64,000 bases of DNA from Streptomyces sp. V1I1 (GTDB lineage Bacteria; Actinomycetota; Actinomycetes; Streptomycetales; Streptomycetaceae). The stretch lies in contig NZ_JAUSZH010000001.1 in assembly GCF_030817355.1 (NCBI RefSeq), positions 434,001 to 498,000 of the forward strand. Reading direction: 5' to 3'. The notes below the pieces were generated by a model. The model did no database searches and was not told the DNA's origin. It was given only the letters and a program-made list of their open reading frames with translations. Made by a program: the position numbers and the translations under genes. Position 1 is the first letter of the stretch. Every line of letters begins with the position of its first letter. This document shows positions 24,452-32,348 of the stretch, piece after piece.

Positions 24452-27415
24452 TCAGTGGTCGACGGAGGCATGGTGGAGGATGCGGGCCAGGGCAGCGCGG
24501 GAGGAGACGTCGAGTTTGCGGTAGATCCGGGACAGGTGGGTCTCCACCGTCCTGGGGCTGAGGAAGAGCTGCTCCCCGATCTCCCGCGAGCGTTTGCCCG
24601 CAGCCGCTAGTTGGGCGATCTCGCGCTCCCGCTCGGTGAGCAGGCCCAGCTCCGCCGGCCCCACGGCGGCCGCTGAGGAGCGAGCGGACCCGCGCGTCCC
24701 AAGCTTGCCCCGTACCCGTATCACCTGCTCCCGGACGCGCAGTGCCCCGCAAGTCCGGGACACGAACATCGCCGTGTCCAGCCACTGCAGTGCGATCGCC
24801 GGGCCGTGCGCCGCCTCGACCGAGCGGGCTCCGGTCACCAGAGTCCAGGCGTGCTGCACCGGCATCCCGGCGAGCCGGAAAGCCTCCGCCGACTGCTCGA
24901 ACAGCTTGGCCGCCGCGTCGTACTCGCCGTCCGAAACATGGAGCAGGGCCCGCGCCTGGTGGACGTACGCCTGCTGGACGGGCAGTCCCAGCTGCTCCGC
25001 CGCCGCGTCCGCGTGCCGGGCCCAGCGGCGGGCGGCGCCTACGTCACAGCATTGGAGCGCCGCCGTGGACAGCATGGCCAGCAGCGAGGGGCGGAACGGC
25101 CGCTGGAGCAGCGGAAGGTTCTCACCGCCCCCTTGCTCGAGCAAGGTCCGCAGGCAGCCGGAGGGGTCCCCGTTCATCAGCTGTATCTGGGCCAGCAGTC
25201 CGGCCGCGGAGCTCACACACCAGTTCCGGCCGGGCAAGGTATTGCGGGCGCCCTGCTCGGCGAGTGCGACGATCTCGGCTGCTTCCCGTCGTCCTCGGGC
25301 CCACATCAGTGCAGAGGCACGCATGGTCATGGCCAGCCCCACCGCGTCGTCCGCCCCGATGGCGCGGGCGAGGCCTTCCGCCTCCCGTGCCCGGTGCTCG
25401 GCCCCGTCCAGTCGCCCGGTCCACTGGTCGAGAGTGGAGAGCCACAGTTGATGATGCATCATGATGCGCTGCTGCGGGCCGCCACTGGCGATCGTCAGTC
25501 CCCGGCGCAGATGCCGGGACGCGTCCGAGAAGCGCTCCATGTAGAGCTCGGAGCAACCGAGCATGGCGAGCAGTTCGGGGGGACGTGCCACCCTGGCGTC
25601 CGGCAGGGCGTCGACCAGCCTTGCCAACTGTGTGGCTTCGGGTGCGGCTGTGGTCAGGTCTCCGCGGTAGGCGTCGCCGCATGCCGCGAGGACCCGAAGC
25701 TCCATGTGTGCCGCATCGTCGGCCTTCGCCGTCGCCCGCGCGGCCTCGCGGACCGTCGGGCGTGCCCGCTGGTAGGTTCCGCGCAGCAGGTGCACCAGTC
25801 CGTACTGGAAGGCCAGTTCGGCGGCCTGGGCGGGCAGGGGCCGCGGCAGCCGATCGAGAGCGGTACGTGCCAAGGCCTCGGCTTCTTCGTACCGGCCGAG
25901 CAGCCGCTCGATCCCGGCGCAGACAGCGTATGTACTCAACCGCAGGTCCGCAGGGAGGTTCGAGGGGTCGCGCAGCAACTCATGGGCGAGGGCGCGGGCT
26001 TCCTCGAGACGTCCGGCGGCGGACAGGGCGCGACAGCGGGCGAGCATCAGTGTGGTGCGGGGCGGGCTGTCGCGGTCGTGGCCCGGCAGGGCGTGCAGCG
26101 CCAGGCGCAGCCACCGGGCCGCGGTACCGGGGTTTTCGGCAATGACCTCTGCTGCGCCCTCGGCCAGTACACTCAGGGCCGCGGTGCTGTCCGCGCCCAG
26201 GACATGTTCGGCGTGCCGGGCCCGCGCTGCGGCGGAGGCACCGCGTCGGGTGAACAACTCCAGCGCCCGGCGGTGGACCGAAAGCCGGACGCAAGGCTCC
26301 GTACGCTCATGGGCGACATGGCGCAGCACGCGGTCACGGAAGGCGAACCGCCCGCCACACGCCAGCGGTCGCACCACGTCGCCACGGCTGAGCTCGGCCA
26401 GGGCACCCAATGTGCGGCCCAGACCGAGTCCGGAAACCTCCGCCACGTCCGCAGGGCAGAACAGGTCACCAAGAACGGCCGCCGCGTCTGCGGCCGTAGA
26501 AGCGTCCGGAGTGAGCGCATCCAGCTCTGCGGTCAGCCCCGCCACCTCACGCAGCAGCCCGTCCCGGTCGGCACCAGGGCGTTCCGGGTACCCGTCGGGC
26601 CGCCACCCCGCGGCCACGAGAATCCGGACACTGCGAGGGGTGCCCCCGGAAGCGTCATACAACGGCCCGGCGTACGCACTGGAGTCGAGCCGCCCATTCG
26701 AGCCGCCGCCACCAGCCAAAGCCTCACCGCTGGACGCCATACCCGCCAAGGCGGAAGAGCCCACACCCACCCGCCAGCTTTCGAGCAGCGTGGCCACCGC
26801 GCCGGGGTCCAGCGGAGCCAGTTCGATGCGCACCACGGATCCGGTCTGCACACCGCAGTCCAGTGCCTCAAGGAGCGCGGCGGGGGTCTGCCGGGGGCGG
26901 TGTGCCATGGCGAGAAGGAAGGGACCGGACATGGGGGTGCGGATGAGCTGGGCGGCGAGAGCCGCCGACTCCTGGTCGCACAGGTGGAAGTCGTCCAGCA
27001 GCAGCAGGCCTCCTCCCCCCTCTACTGCCCAGTCCGCAAGAAGGGTTCGAATGGCGCGGAACAGCGATCCGTCGACAGTCAACGGCCGCTGAGGTGCCGG
27101 CGTCGCGCCGAGACCGTCGGCGGTGGCCGGAAACCGGCAGAAGCCTGACCGGTCCCCCCAAGCGTCCCGGAACACCTGGTACGGGGCAGTGCCCCGGCGC
27201 GTGGCATGGGCTCGCGCCACCCGAACCCCGCGCCTCTCGGCCAGCTCCGCCAGAACACCCAACAGCCGGGTCTTGCCGATGCCCGGATCTCCCGCGATCT
27301 CCAGCACAGCGCCCCGCGTGGACCCGAGGGCCTCCACCATCCCCGCGAGCCGGGCCGTCTCCGTTTCCCGCCCGACCAGGGGGCCGTCGGTCCCCAGTGA
27401 CGGCACGGCGAACAT
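24452..27415 (-). CDS. LAL-type LuxR family transcriptional regulator
   Basis: A 987-residue LAL regulator. Walker A is GDPGIGKTR near residue 41, Walker B is LLLLDDFHLCD, and the C-terminal LuxR domain contains LLTEREREIAQLAAAGKRS and LSPRTVETHLSRIYRKLDV. ATG 27415 was chosen because AAGGAG lies four bases upstream; the open frame runs 276 bases further without support. The whole protein is a clear paralogue of the LAL gene at 3488-6484, sharing PYQVFRDAW after the P-loop, PMSGPFLLAMAHRPRQ against PVPGPFVLALAHRPRQ, and the helix-turn-helix. The two probably arose by duplication and now bracket the DUF4132/MoxR operon and kinase. No obvious target operon adjoins it. Confidence 0.9.
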   Translation of the reverse strand: MFAVPSLGTDGPLVGRETETARLAGMVEALGSTRGAVLEIAGDPGIGKTRLLGVLAELAERRGVRVARAHATRRGTAPYQVFRDAWGDRSGFCRFPATADGLGATPAPQRPLTVDGSLFRAIRTLLADWAVEGGGGLLLLDDFHLCDQESAALAAQLIRTPMSGPFLLAMAHRPRQTPAALLEALDCGVQTGSVVRIELAPLDPGAVATLLESWRVGVGSSALAGMASSGEALAGGGGSNGRLDSSAYAGPLYDASGGTPRSVRILVAAGWRPDGYPERPGADRDGLLREVAGLTAELDALTPDASTAADAAAVLGDLFCPADVAEVSGLGLGRTLGALAELSRGDVVRPLACGGRFAFRDRVLRHVAHERTEPCVRLSVHRRALELFTRRGASAAARARHAEHVLGADSTAALSVLAEGAAEVIAENPGTAARWLRLALHALPGHDRDSPPRTTLMLARCRALSAAGRLEEARALAHELLRDPSNLPADLRLSTYAVCAGIERLLGRYEEAEALARTALDRLPRPLPAQAAELAFQYGLVHLLRGTYQRARPTVREAARATAKADDAAHMELRVLAACGDAYRGDLTTAAPEATQLARLVDALPDARVARPPELLAMLGCSELYMERFSDASRHLRRGLTIASGGPQQRIMMHHQLWLSTLDQWTGRLDGAEHRAREAEGLARAIGADDAVGLAMTMRASALMWARGRREAAEIVALAEQGARNTLPGRNWCVSSAAGLLAQIQLMNGDPSGCLRTLLEQGGGENLPLLQRPFRPSLLAMLSTAALQCCDVGAARRWARHADAAAEQLGLPVQQAYVHQARALLHVSDGEYDAAAKLFEQSAEAFRLAGMPVQHAWTLVTGARSVEAAHGPAIALQWLDTAMFVSRTCGALRVREQVIRVRGKLGTRGSARSSAAAVGPAELGLLTEREREIAQLAAAGKRSREIGEQLFLSPRTVETHLSRIYRKLDVSSRAALARILHHASVDH

Positions 27416-28049
27416 TGATCTCCTTCCGAGTTCTCCACTGCGGGACGAATTACGTGCAACGGGCTGTCTTCCGGCGGCACCCTGGGAACGCCGCAGGCAG
27501 GCACGCATACGCCCCCTGTAAGCGCATACATATCCTTGACGGCGGTTCACTCGGATCGCAAGGGTGCAGGTCTCAAGCTTTAGCAAAGGAGGCATATCTG
27601 GAATTTCAGATTCCACTGAGTGCCCGCACGCCAGAATGACCCTCTGAGGCAAAGGGCGAGAGATGTGGCTCACGCCGCGTCGTAGCCGCACTGTCGCGCC
27701 GAGCCACCGTCACGATCACCGCCACCGACGGCATCACCAACGCGGGCGGGCGGTGCGCAGATGGCCACCGGCGCCACGGCTCTGCTCTCCCTGGACCCGG
27801 AACTCGCCACCACCAACGCTTCCTTGGAGCAGCTGGTCCGCGACGCCTACGGCAAACGCAATGCGGAAATCCACGGAGACCACCAACCCGACCCAGGCAC
27901 CCTCCACCTCCCCAAGGACACGCCAGGAGGGTCCTCGAACAGCGCTCCCGCGTCTGGGCACGGACCACGAGATCGCTGCCTGGGCGCCACGGGGCGCCCG
28001 GCGCCGCAGCCTGGCGGAAACTGAAAGCACGGGGCCGTAAGGAGGAGAC
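27416..28049. other. Intergenic region, mostly without recognised coding
   Basis: About 630 bases lie between the divergent LAL and DUF5709 genes. The only protein-like piece is the short frame at 27761-28024 described separately. A TTGACG at 27536-27541 has no good -10 partner at the expected distance. Confidence 0.4.
27761..28024 (+). pseudogene. Possible remnant of an Apea/HEPN-like domain
   Basis: The first 40 residues of this frame (SLDPELATTNASLEQLVRDA, then YGKRNAEIHG) resemble the end of an Apea-like HEPN domain, where a helix carries R-x4-6-H with a HG pair. After that the frame becomes arginine/proline-rich and unlike protein. No ribosome site is visible and the frame upstream contains stops. 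If real, it is the decayed end of a larger gene. HEPN proteins are commonly RNases of conflict systems, but this fragment is too short to be sure. Confidence 0.22.
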
Positions 28050-28508
28050 ATGAGCGAGAGCTCCATGGGCGACGAGGTCTACCAGCCGGACGGGTCCGAG
28101 GTGCAGGACGACGCCGGACTGCTGGACGCCGAGGACACGCTCGAGAATCCCGCGCTGCAGATCCTCTCCGACGGGTACTCCCCGCCGGAGAGGCCGTGGG
28201 CCGTGGAGCGGGTGGGCACCACTGCAGCGGAGCAGCGCCGGGGCGAGAGCCTTGATGAGCGGCTGGCCGAGGAGGCACCGGACGTCACTGTTTCCGCGGG
28301 CGACGGGCTGGGGGACGCCTGGGACACCGACGGCGAGCTGATCGACGACGAGGTCGGGGCGGACCGCGCCGGCCGTCTTGTGGCCCCTGACGAGGGGGCC
28401 CACTCCGACGAGGAGAAGGATCTGATCGCTACCGACATCGGCATTGACGGCGCCGCCTCGGCGGAGGAGGCGGCGATGCATCTGATCCCGGAATCCGAGC
28501 AGTCCTGA
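28050..28508 (+). CDS. DUF5709 family protein
   Basis: A 152-residue acidic protein beginning MSESSMGDEVYQPDGSEVQD. The family pattern is clear: DAGLLDAEDTLEN, DGYSPPERPWAVERVGTTAAEQ and a C-terminal acidic region. DUF5709 proteins occur widely in Streptomyces and other actinobacteria; their function is unknown. The start is well supported by GGAGGAG five bases upstream of ATG. There is no signal peptide or membrane segment. A GC-rich hairpin follows the stop, so this is probably a single-gene transcript. Confidence 0.88.
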   Translation: MSESSMGDEVYQPDGSEVQDDAGLLDAEDTLENPALQILSDGYSPPERPWAVERVGTTAAEQRRGESLDERLAEEAPDVTVSAGDGLGDAWDTDGELIDDEVGADRAGRLVAPDEGAHSDEEKDLIATDIGIDGAASAEEAAMHLIPESEQS

Positions 28509-28524
28509 TCCGCCCAAGGCTGCG

Positions 28525-28548
28525 GGGGCCGCGCCGCTCGGCGGCCCC
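28525..28548 (+). terminator. Terminator hairpin after the DUF5709 gene
   Basis: GGGGCCGC and its complement form an 8-bp stem with an eight-base loop, 16 bases after the stop codon. It is GC-rich without a T tract. Confidence 0.6.
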
Positions 28549-28651
28549 ATCAGGACATCCGGCGGTCAGTCCCCGGAGGCCGGGGACGCGTAGCGGCGCT
28601 GGAACCGCTCGATGCGGTCGGCGATGTCCGTCACTCGTAGCTTTCTGCTGT

Positions 28652-28684
28652 CCGCACACTCCACGCGCTGCGCGGAGTGTGCGG
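28652..28684. terminator. Second hairpin downstream of the DUF5709 gene
   Basis: CCGCACACTCC and its exact complement form an 11-bp stem around an 11-base loop that can itself pair (GCG with CGC). It could be a backup terminator or a structured RNA element; no gene adjoins it closely. Confidence 0.5.
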
Positions 28685-29163
28685 TCGAGTGCCTCAGGAA
28701 CGCAGCACCCCCGGCGCGGGCACGGAAGGCGACCGGGCGGGAGACGGGGTGGGATGCGAGGCTTCAGGCGGGGTCCTTCGCATGAGACGGGAAGATCCTG
28801 GCCCTGTGCACAGACCCACACGATCAGTGACCTGATCCTGGTTGACGGTGTCGGGCAGGACTTCACGGCCGCCGGCTACGCGCAGTAAATCCGTGCAGCG
28901 ATCGCGGCGGCCACCGACAACGGCAGCTGACCTTGCCGCTCGACTTCACGCGGGGTGCCGGACCAGCTGCTCAGCGACGCGTCGCCGGCACTCGCCTGCT
29001 GCCCGGCCCGAGCCTCGGCACTCGCCAGGCTTGCCGCCTGTACCTCGCGGCAAGGACAGGTTCAACCCTGGGAATGCCGTGTCCCTCACTGGCAGTCGTG
29101 GTCACCACGAGCGACAATCGCCGAGGCAGGCTGGTTGCTGATGCCCCTGACGTGGAGCCATTC
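28685..29163. other. Intergenic region before the GPP34 gene
   Basis: About 480 bases without a recognised gene. A short frame ending at 28888 closes with ISDLILVDGVGQDFTAAGYAQ, which looks slightly protein-like, but has no supported start and matches nothing I know. It may be a gene remnant. Confidence 0.35.
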
Positions 29164-29772
29164 ATGACCACACCGCGAGACCTGTTGATCGTCACCATGG
29201 ACATGGCGTCCGGTAGCCCTCCGGAGCGAGGCGATCTGTCGCTTGCGCTCGCGGGAGCCGAAGCGATCGACCTCCTGGGTGCTCAAGCCATCAGACTGGA
29301 TGGCGGTCACATCGTGCCGAGCAACGGGCAAGCAGTAACTGATCACCTGTTGGATGAGGCCGCGTCGTCGCTTGCCCGACAAGCGCCGTACGAGTCGGTC
29401 GGCGACTGGCTGTGGCGCAGAGGCCGCGGCCTGTCCGCGGCCTATCTGGCCGCGCTCGAGGCGGAAGGGCAGCTCACTCGGAAACGACGCCACCGCTGGA
29501 TGCCGTTCGGGACCAGCCGGATGGTGTTGACCGATTCGCCGGCTCGCCGCCTGGCGGTGGACCGCTGGACATCGGATGAGCCCATCCTCGCCGCCCTTGC
29601 GGCGTCCGTCGGGATCGGCGACGAGCGGGCTGGAGACTCCCCCGGCGTGGCCGACGACGCGGTGGCGACAGTGCTCGCCGCCGTCAATGATGCATTGAGG
29701 GAACTGGCGGTCGAACGGCAACGGCGAGCCATCGAGGGGGCGGCCTTCGACAACATTTGGCGAGGCGAATAA
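29164..29772 (+). CDS. GPP34 (GOLPH3) family phosphoprotein
   Basis: A 202-residue protein of the GPP34 family, related to eukaryotic Golgi phosphoprotein 3, which binds phosphatidylinositol-4-phosphate. It starts MTTPRDLLIVTMDMASGSP and keeps the family order: LSLALAGAEAIDLL, a polar DGG strand, a tryptophan-rich GDWLWRRGRGLS helix, LEAEGQLTRKRRHRW, and the R-R-L-A helix leading to ILAALAASVGIGD. Actinobacterial members are numerous and of uncertain function, thought to act at membranes. The start at ATG 29164 fits the conserved N-terminus; the frame opens 231 bases earlier without family similarity. It stands alone in its direction. Confidence 0.85.
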   Translation: MTTPRDLLIVTMDMASGSPPERGDLSLALAGAEAIDLLGAQAIRLDGGHIVPSNGQAVTDHLLDEAASSLARQAPYESVGDWLWRRGRGLSAAYLAALEAEGQLTRKRRHRWMPFGTSRMVLTDSPARRLAVDRWTSDEPILAALAASVGIGDERAGDSPGVADDAVATVLAAVNDALRELAVERQRRAIEGAAFDNIWRGE

Positions 29773-29859
29773 CGACCGCACGCGCGAGGGGGGTGCCCCT
29801 ATGTTCTTGGTCAGGTGGCGGGGTGGCGTCCATGGCCGAAGGGTGGGCGAGAATGCGGC

Positions 29860-30177
29860 ATGACCAGTTGGTTCCGCACCTATTACGAGGACGAAGACCT
29901 GTGGCTGTACTTCGAGGCAGATGACGAAAGCTGGGCGGTTCGTCAGGTCGAGGTCCGCGGGGCGGACTCGAAGCCCGTGACAGCGGCTTCCCTTGAGGAG
30001 GTGCTGCATCTGCGCGACCACGCCGATCTCGCGGCGATGGGCCGGTATGAGCGGCAGTACGGCGTTCTCGCCGAGGGCAGCCTCGACGGCTGGCAGGACC
30101 AGCCGCATGCCAGTGAGGTCCCCGCAGAGGAGTTCGAGCGGCTGTGGGCTGAGGCCAGGCAGACTCTCGGCGCGTGA
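29860..30177 (+). CDS. Small acidic hypothetical protein
   Basis: A 105-residue protein beginning MTSWFRTYYEDEDLWLYFEA. It is acidic and tryptophan/tyrosine-rich, with a central WAVRQVEVRGADSKPVTAAS strand pair and a C-terminal helix EEFERLWAEARQTL. The pattern of a wet strand with R-Q-V-E-V followed by a short helix recalls DUF6881-like immunity-type proteins, but this is only a resemblance. The start at ATG 29860 is preferred over the open frame from 29815 because the protein-like sequence begins there. It ends two bases before the convergent kinase gene, and a shared hairpin covers both ends. Confidence 0.65.
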   Translation: MTSWFRTYYEDEDLWLYFEADDESWAVRQVEVRGADSKPVTAASLEEVLHLRDHADLAAMGRYERQYGVLAEGSLDGWQDQPHASEVPAEEFERLWAEARQTLGA

Positions 30178-30178
30178 A

Positions 30179-30200
30179 GTCAGGAGCCCGCGCTCCTGAC
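30179..30200. terminator. Bidirectional hairpin at convergent gene ends
   Basis: GTCAGGAGC and its complement GCTCCTGAC form a perfect 9-bp stem with a four-base loop. It overlaps the stop codon of the minus-strand kinase fusion and lies directly after the stop of the plus-strand hypothetical gene, so one element probably serves both transcripts. Confidence 0.6.
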
Positions 30201-32342
30201 CTTTGCGTAGTGCCCCAGAAAACGCACCCGGCCACCCTCCACGCGGTACAGGAACTGGCCGCTCTCCGGCGGCATCACCCGGGTGAGCGGTTCAAAGGCG
30301 ATCGTCTTCGCCAGTCCCTTGTACGAGAGCTCCCGCAGTCTGCGCACCATCGCACCGCGCTCCACACCGCCCTTGCCCAGCGCGCTCATACCCTGGGCGA
30401 CGAGGAACAGCGCGTCGTACGCCTCAACTGCGTACCGATCCACCTGCCTCACCCCGAAGCGCTTCTTGAATTCCGCGACGAAATGTTCGGCTCCCGGCTG
30501 CTCAGCCGCGTCGACAAAGGCCGTGGAGAAGAGCCAGCCCTCGGCCGCCGTACCGGCCTCGGACAAAAACGCCGGCTCCAGCACGGCTCCGGTTGCCATC
30601 GGGGCGCCCTTGAATCCCGCCTCATGGAGCGCTCGGGCGCAGAGCGCGGCCCGGCGCGGGGAGGTACCGGCGAAGACGACGCCCTGGGCGCGGGCGGCCA
30701 TCACAGCAGCCACGGCCGGCCCGAAGTCGTCGCTCGTCGCCGCCACTTGATGCACCGTGGTGACGCCCTCGGACGGGGGCGTCGCCTGGATGCTGTTGGC
30801 CAGCTCCCAGCCCGCCTTCCCGGCCGCCAGATCCTCGACTATCGCCGTGCGGTCCGCCTTCGTCACCACGGTGAAGTAGTGGACCATGGCCAGGGTGAGA
30901 ACGCTGCTGTCCGGACTCAGCTGGAAGAAAGCGCGATTGGTGGCGCTCGAGACACGGTCTGTGCTGACGGAGACTGTCAGCACGGGCAGCAGCGCCTTCT
31001 GGTACTGAGCCGCAACGGCCTCCGCGGCGGCGACCGAGGAGGGGCCGATGACCGCCTGCACCGCGCGGTCCGCGACGAGTTGGGCAGCGGCTGCCCGGGC
31101 CCGGGTCGGCTCTCCGCCGTCGTCGAGGACCTTGAGGGTCAGCTCGAAAGGCCGGTCCTTACGGGCGTTGAACTCCTCGACCGCAAGACGCGCGCCTCGT
31201 TCCTGGGCCCGGCCCACCGCCTTGCCACCGCCGCTCAGATCCGTCTGGAGGCCGACGGTGTGACGCGGCAGCGGCCCGGAGGAGACCTGTCCACCGTCTC
31301 CGCCCCGGTCGGGGCGGCTCGCCAGATAGGCCGCGATGCCTCCGCCGATCGCGGCCGTTGTCGCCGCCGAGCCGCCCAGCGCAAGGAAGCGGCGGCGATT
31401 GGGAGCCGCCGCGACGCGGTTATGAGTCCGCGTCGTCTCCTGCGGCTCGGGGTCGGGCAGTTCGAGGACCTGTGCCGAGCGTTCCGCAATCAGCCGGGGC
31501 AGCTCGGACGGCAGCCACTCGCCGGGCCGGCTGACGGAACCGGCCAGCTCGGCCCGTATGCCGTCAGCGGTGGGCCGTGTGTCCGGGGCCTTGGCCAGAC
31601 AGGCGGTCACGAGCGACAGCAACGGGCCGGGTAGGTCGTCGAGTTCGGGCTCCTCATGCACCGTGCGGAACAACACGGCCGCCGGAGTGCCGGTGCCGAA
31701 GGGGCGGCGGCCGCTCGCCGCGTATGCCAGGACGCAACCCAGCGAGAAGATGTCGCTGGGCGGGCCGATCTCACCTGCCCGGCCGGCCTGCGCCTGCTCC
31801 GGCGAAAGGTAGCCGGGCGAGCCGATCACCAAGTCGGTGGCGGTCAGCGCGGTCGCGCCGACCGCCCGTGCGATGCCGAAGTCGATCAGCCGGGGTCCGT
31901 CCAGCGCGAGCAGTACATTGCCCGGCTTCACATCACGGTGCACCAGGCCCGCGGCATGCACCTCGATGAGCGCCTCGGCCAGCCGCTCGCCCAGGACGCG
32001 CACACTCGGCTCCGGCAGCGGCCCGTACCGGGACACCGCCTCCGAAAGCGAGGGCCCGGGGACGAACGCTGTGGCCAGCCAGGGCTCATCGGCCTGCGGG
32101 TCGGCGGCGGCGACCGTGGTCGTCCAGCGGCCCGAGATTCGGCTCGCCGCCCGCGCCTCCCGTTCGAAACGGGCCCGGAAGACGGGGTCGGCCGCGTGCT
32201 CGGCACGGATCACCTTCAACGCGACCAGCGCGCCGCCCGGCGAGCGCGCGAGATACACCACTCCCATGCCGCCCGCGCCGAGCCGGCCGAGCAGCCGATG
32301 GCCCCCGATACCGGGCGGATCGCCCGCAGTGAGTGACTGCAT
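30180..32342 (-). CDS. Ser/Thr kinase fused to an ABC-type substrate-binding domain (second copy)
   Basis: A 720-residue fusion. The N-terminal kinase has the glycine loop GAGGMGVVY, VALKVIRAEH, HRDVKPGNVLL and DFGIARA. A single membrane segment near residues 320-345 begins NRRRFLALGGSAATTAAIGG, which carries a twin-arginine-like RRxFL motif. The rest (about 365-720) is a branched-chain-amino-acid-type periplasmic binding domain with VGLQTDLSGGGKAVGRAQE and IGPSSVAAAEAVAAQYQ. The kinase would be inside and the sensor outside, so ligand binding could control phosphorylation. It begins six bases after the stop of its paralogue, with GGTGA as a probable ribosome site, and ends the three-gene operon. 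Confidence 0.9.
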   Translation of the reverse strand: MQSLTAGDPPGIGGHRLLGRLGAGGMGVVYLARSPGGALVALKVIRAEHAADPVFRARFEREARAASRISGRWTTTVAAADPQADEPWLATAFVPGPSLSEAVSRYGPLPEPSVRVLGERLAEALIEVHAAGLVHRDVKPGNVLLALDGPRLIDFGIARAVGATALTATDLVIGSPGYLSPEQAQAGRAGEIGPPSDIFSLGCVLAYAASGRRPFGTGTPAAVLFRTVHEEPELDDLPGPLLSLVTACLAKAPDTRPTADGIRAELAGSVSRPGEWLPSELPRLIAERSAQVLELPDPEPQETTRTHNRVAAAPNRRRFLALGGSAATTAAIGGGIAAYLASRPDRGGDGGQVSSGPLPRHTVGLQTDLSGGGKAVGRAQERGARLAVEEFNARKDRPFELTLKVLDDGGEPTRARAAAAQLVADRAVQAVIGPSSVAAAEAVAAQYQKALLPVLTVSVSTDRVSSATNRAFFQLSPDSSVLTLAMVHYFTVVTKADRTAIVEDLAAGKAGWELANSIQATPPSEGVTTVHQVAATSDDFGPAVAAVMAARAQGVVFAGTSPRRAALCARALHEAGFKGAPMATGAVLEPAFLSEAGTAAEGWLFSTAFVDAAEQPGAEHFVAEFKKRFGVRQVDRYAVEAYDALFLVAQGMSALGKGGVERGAMVRRLRELSYKGLAKTIAFEPLTRVMPPESGQFLYRVEGGRVRFLGHYAKVRSAGS

Positions 32343-32348
32343 TAACAG

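Noticed and set aside
24406..27533. GCATACATAT occurring on both sides of the third LAL gene
   Set aside because: Only ten bases, no inverted repeat or target duplication; insufficient as evidence of an inserted element.
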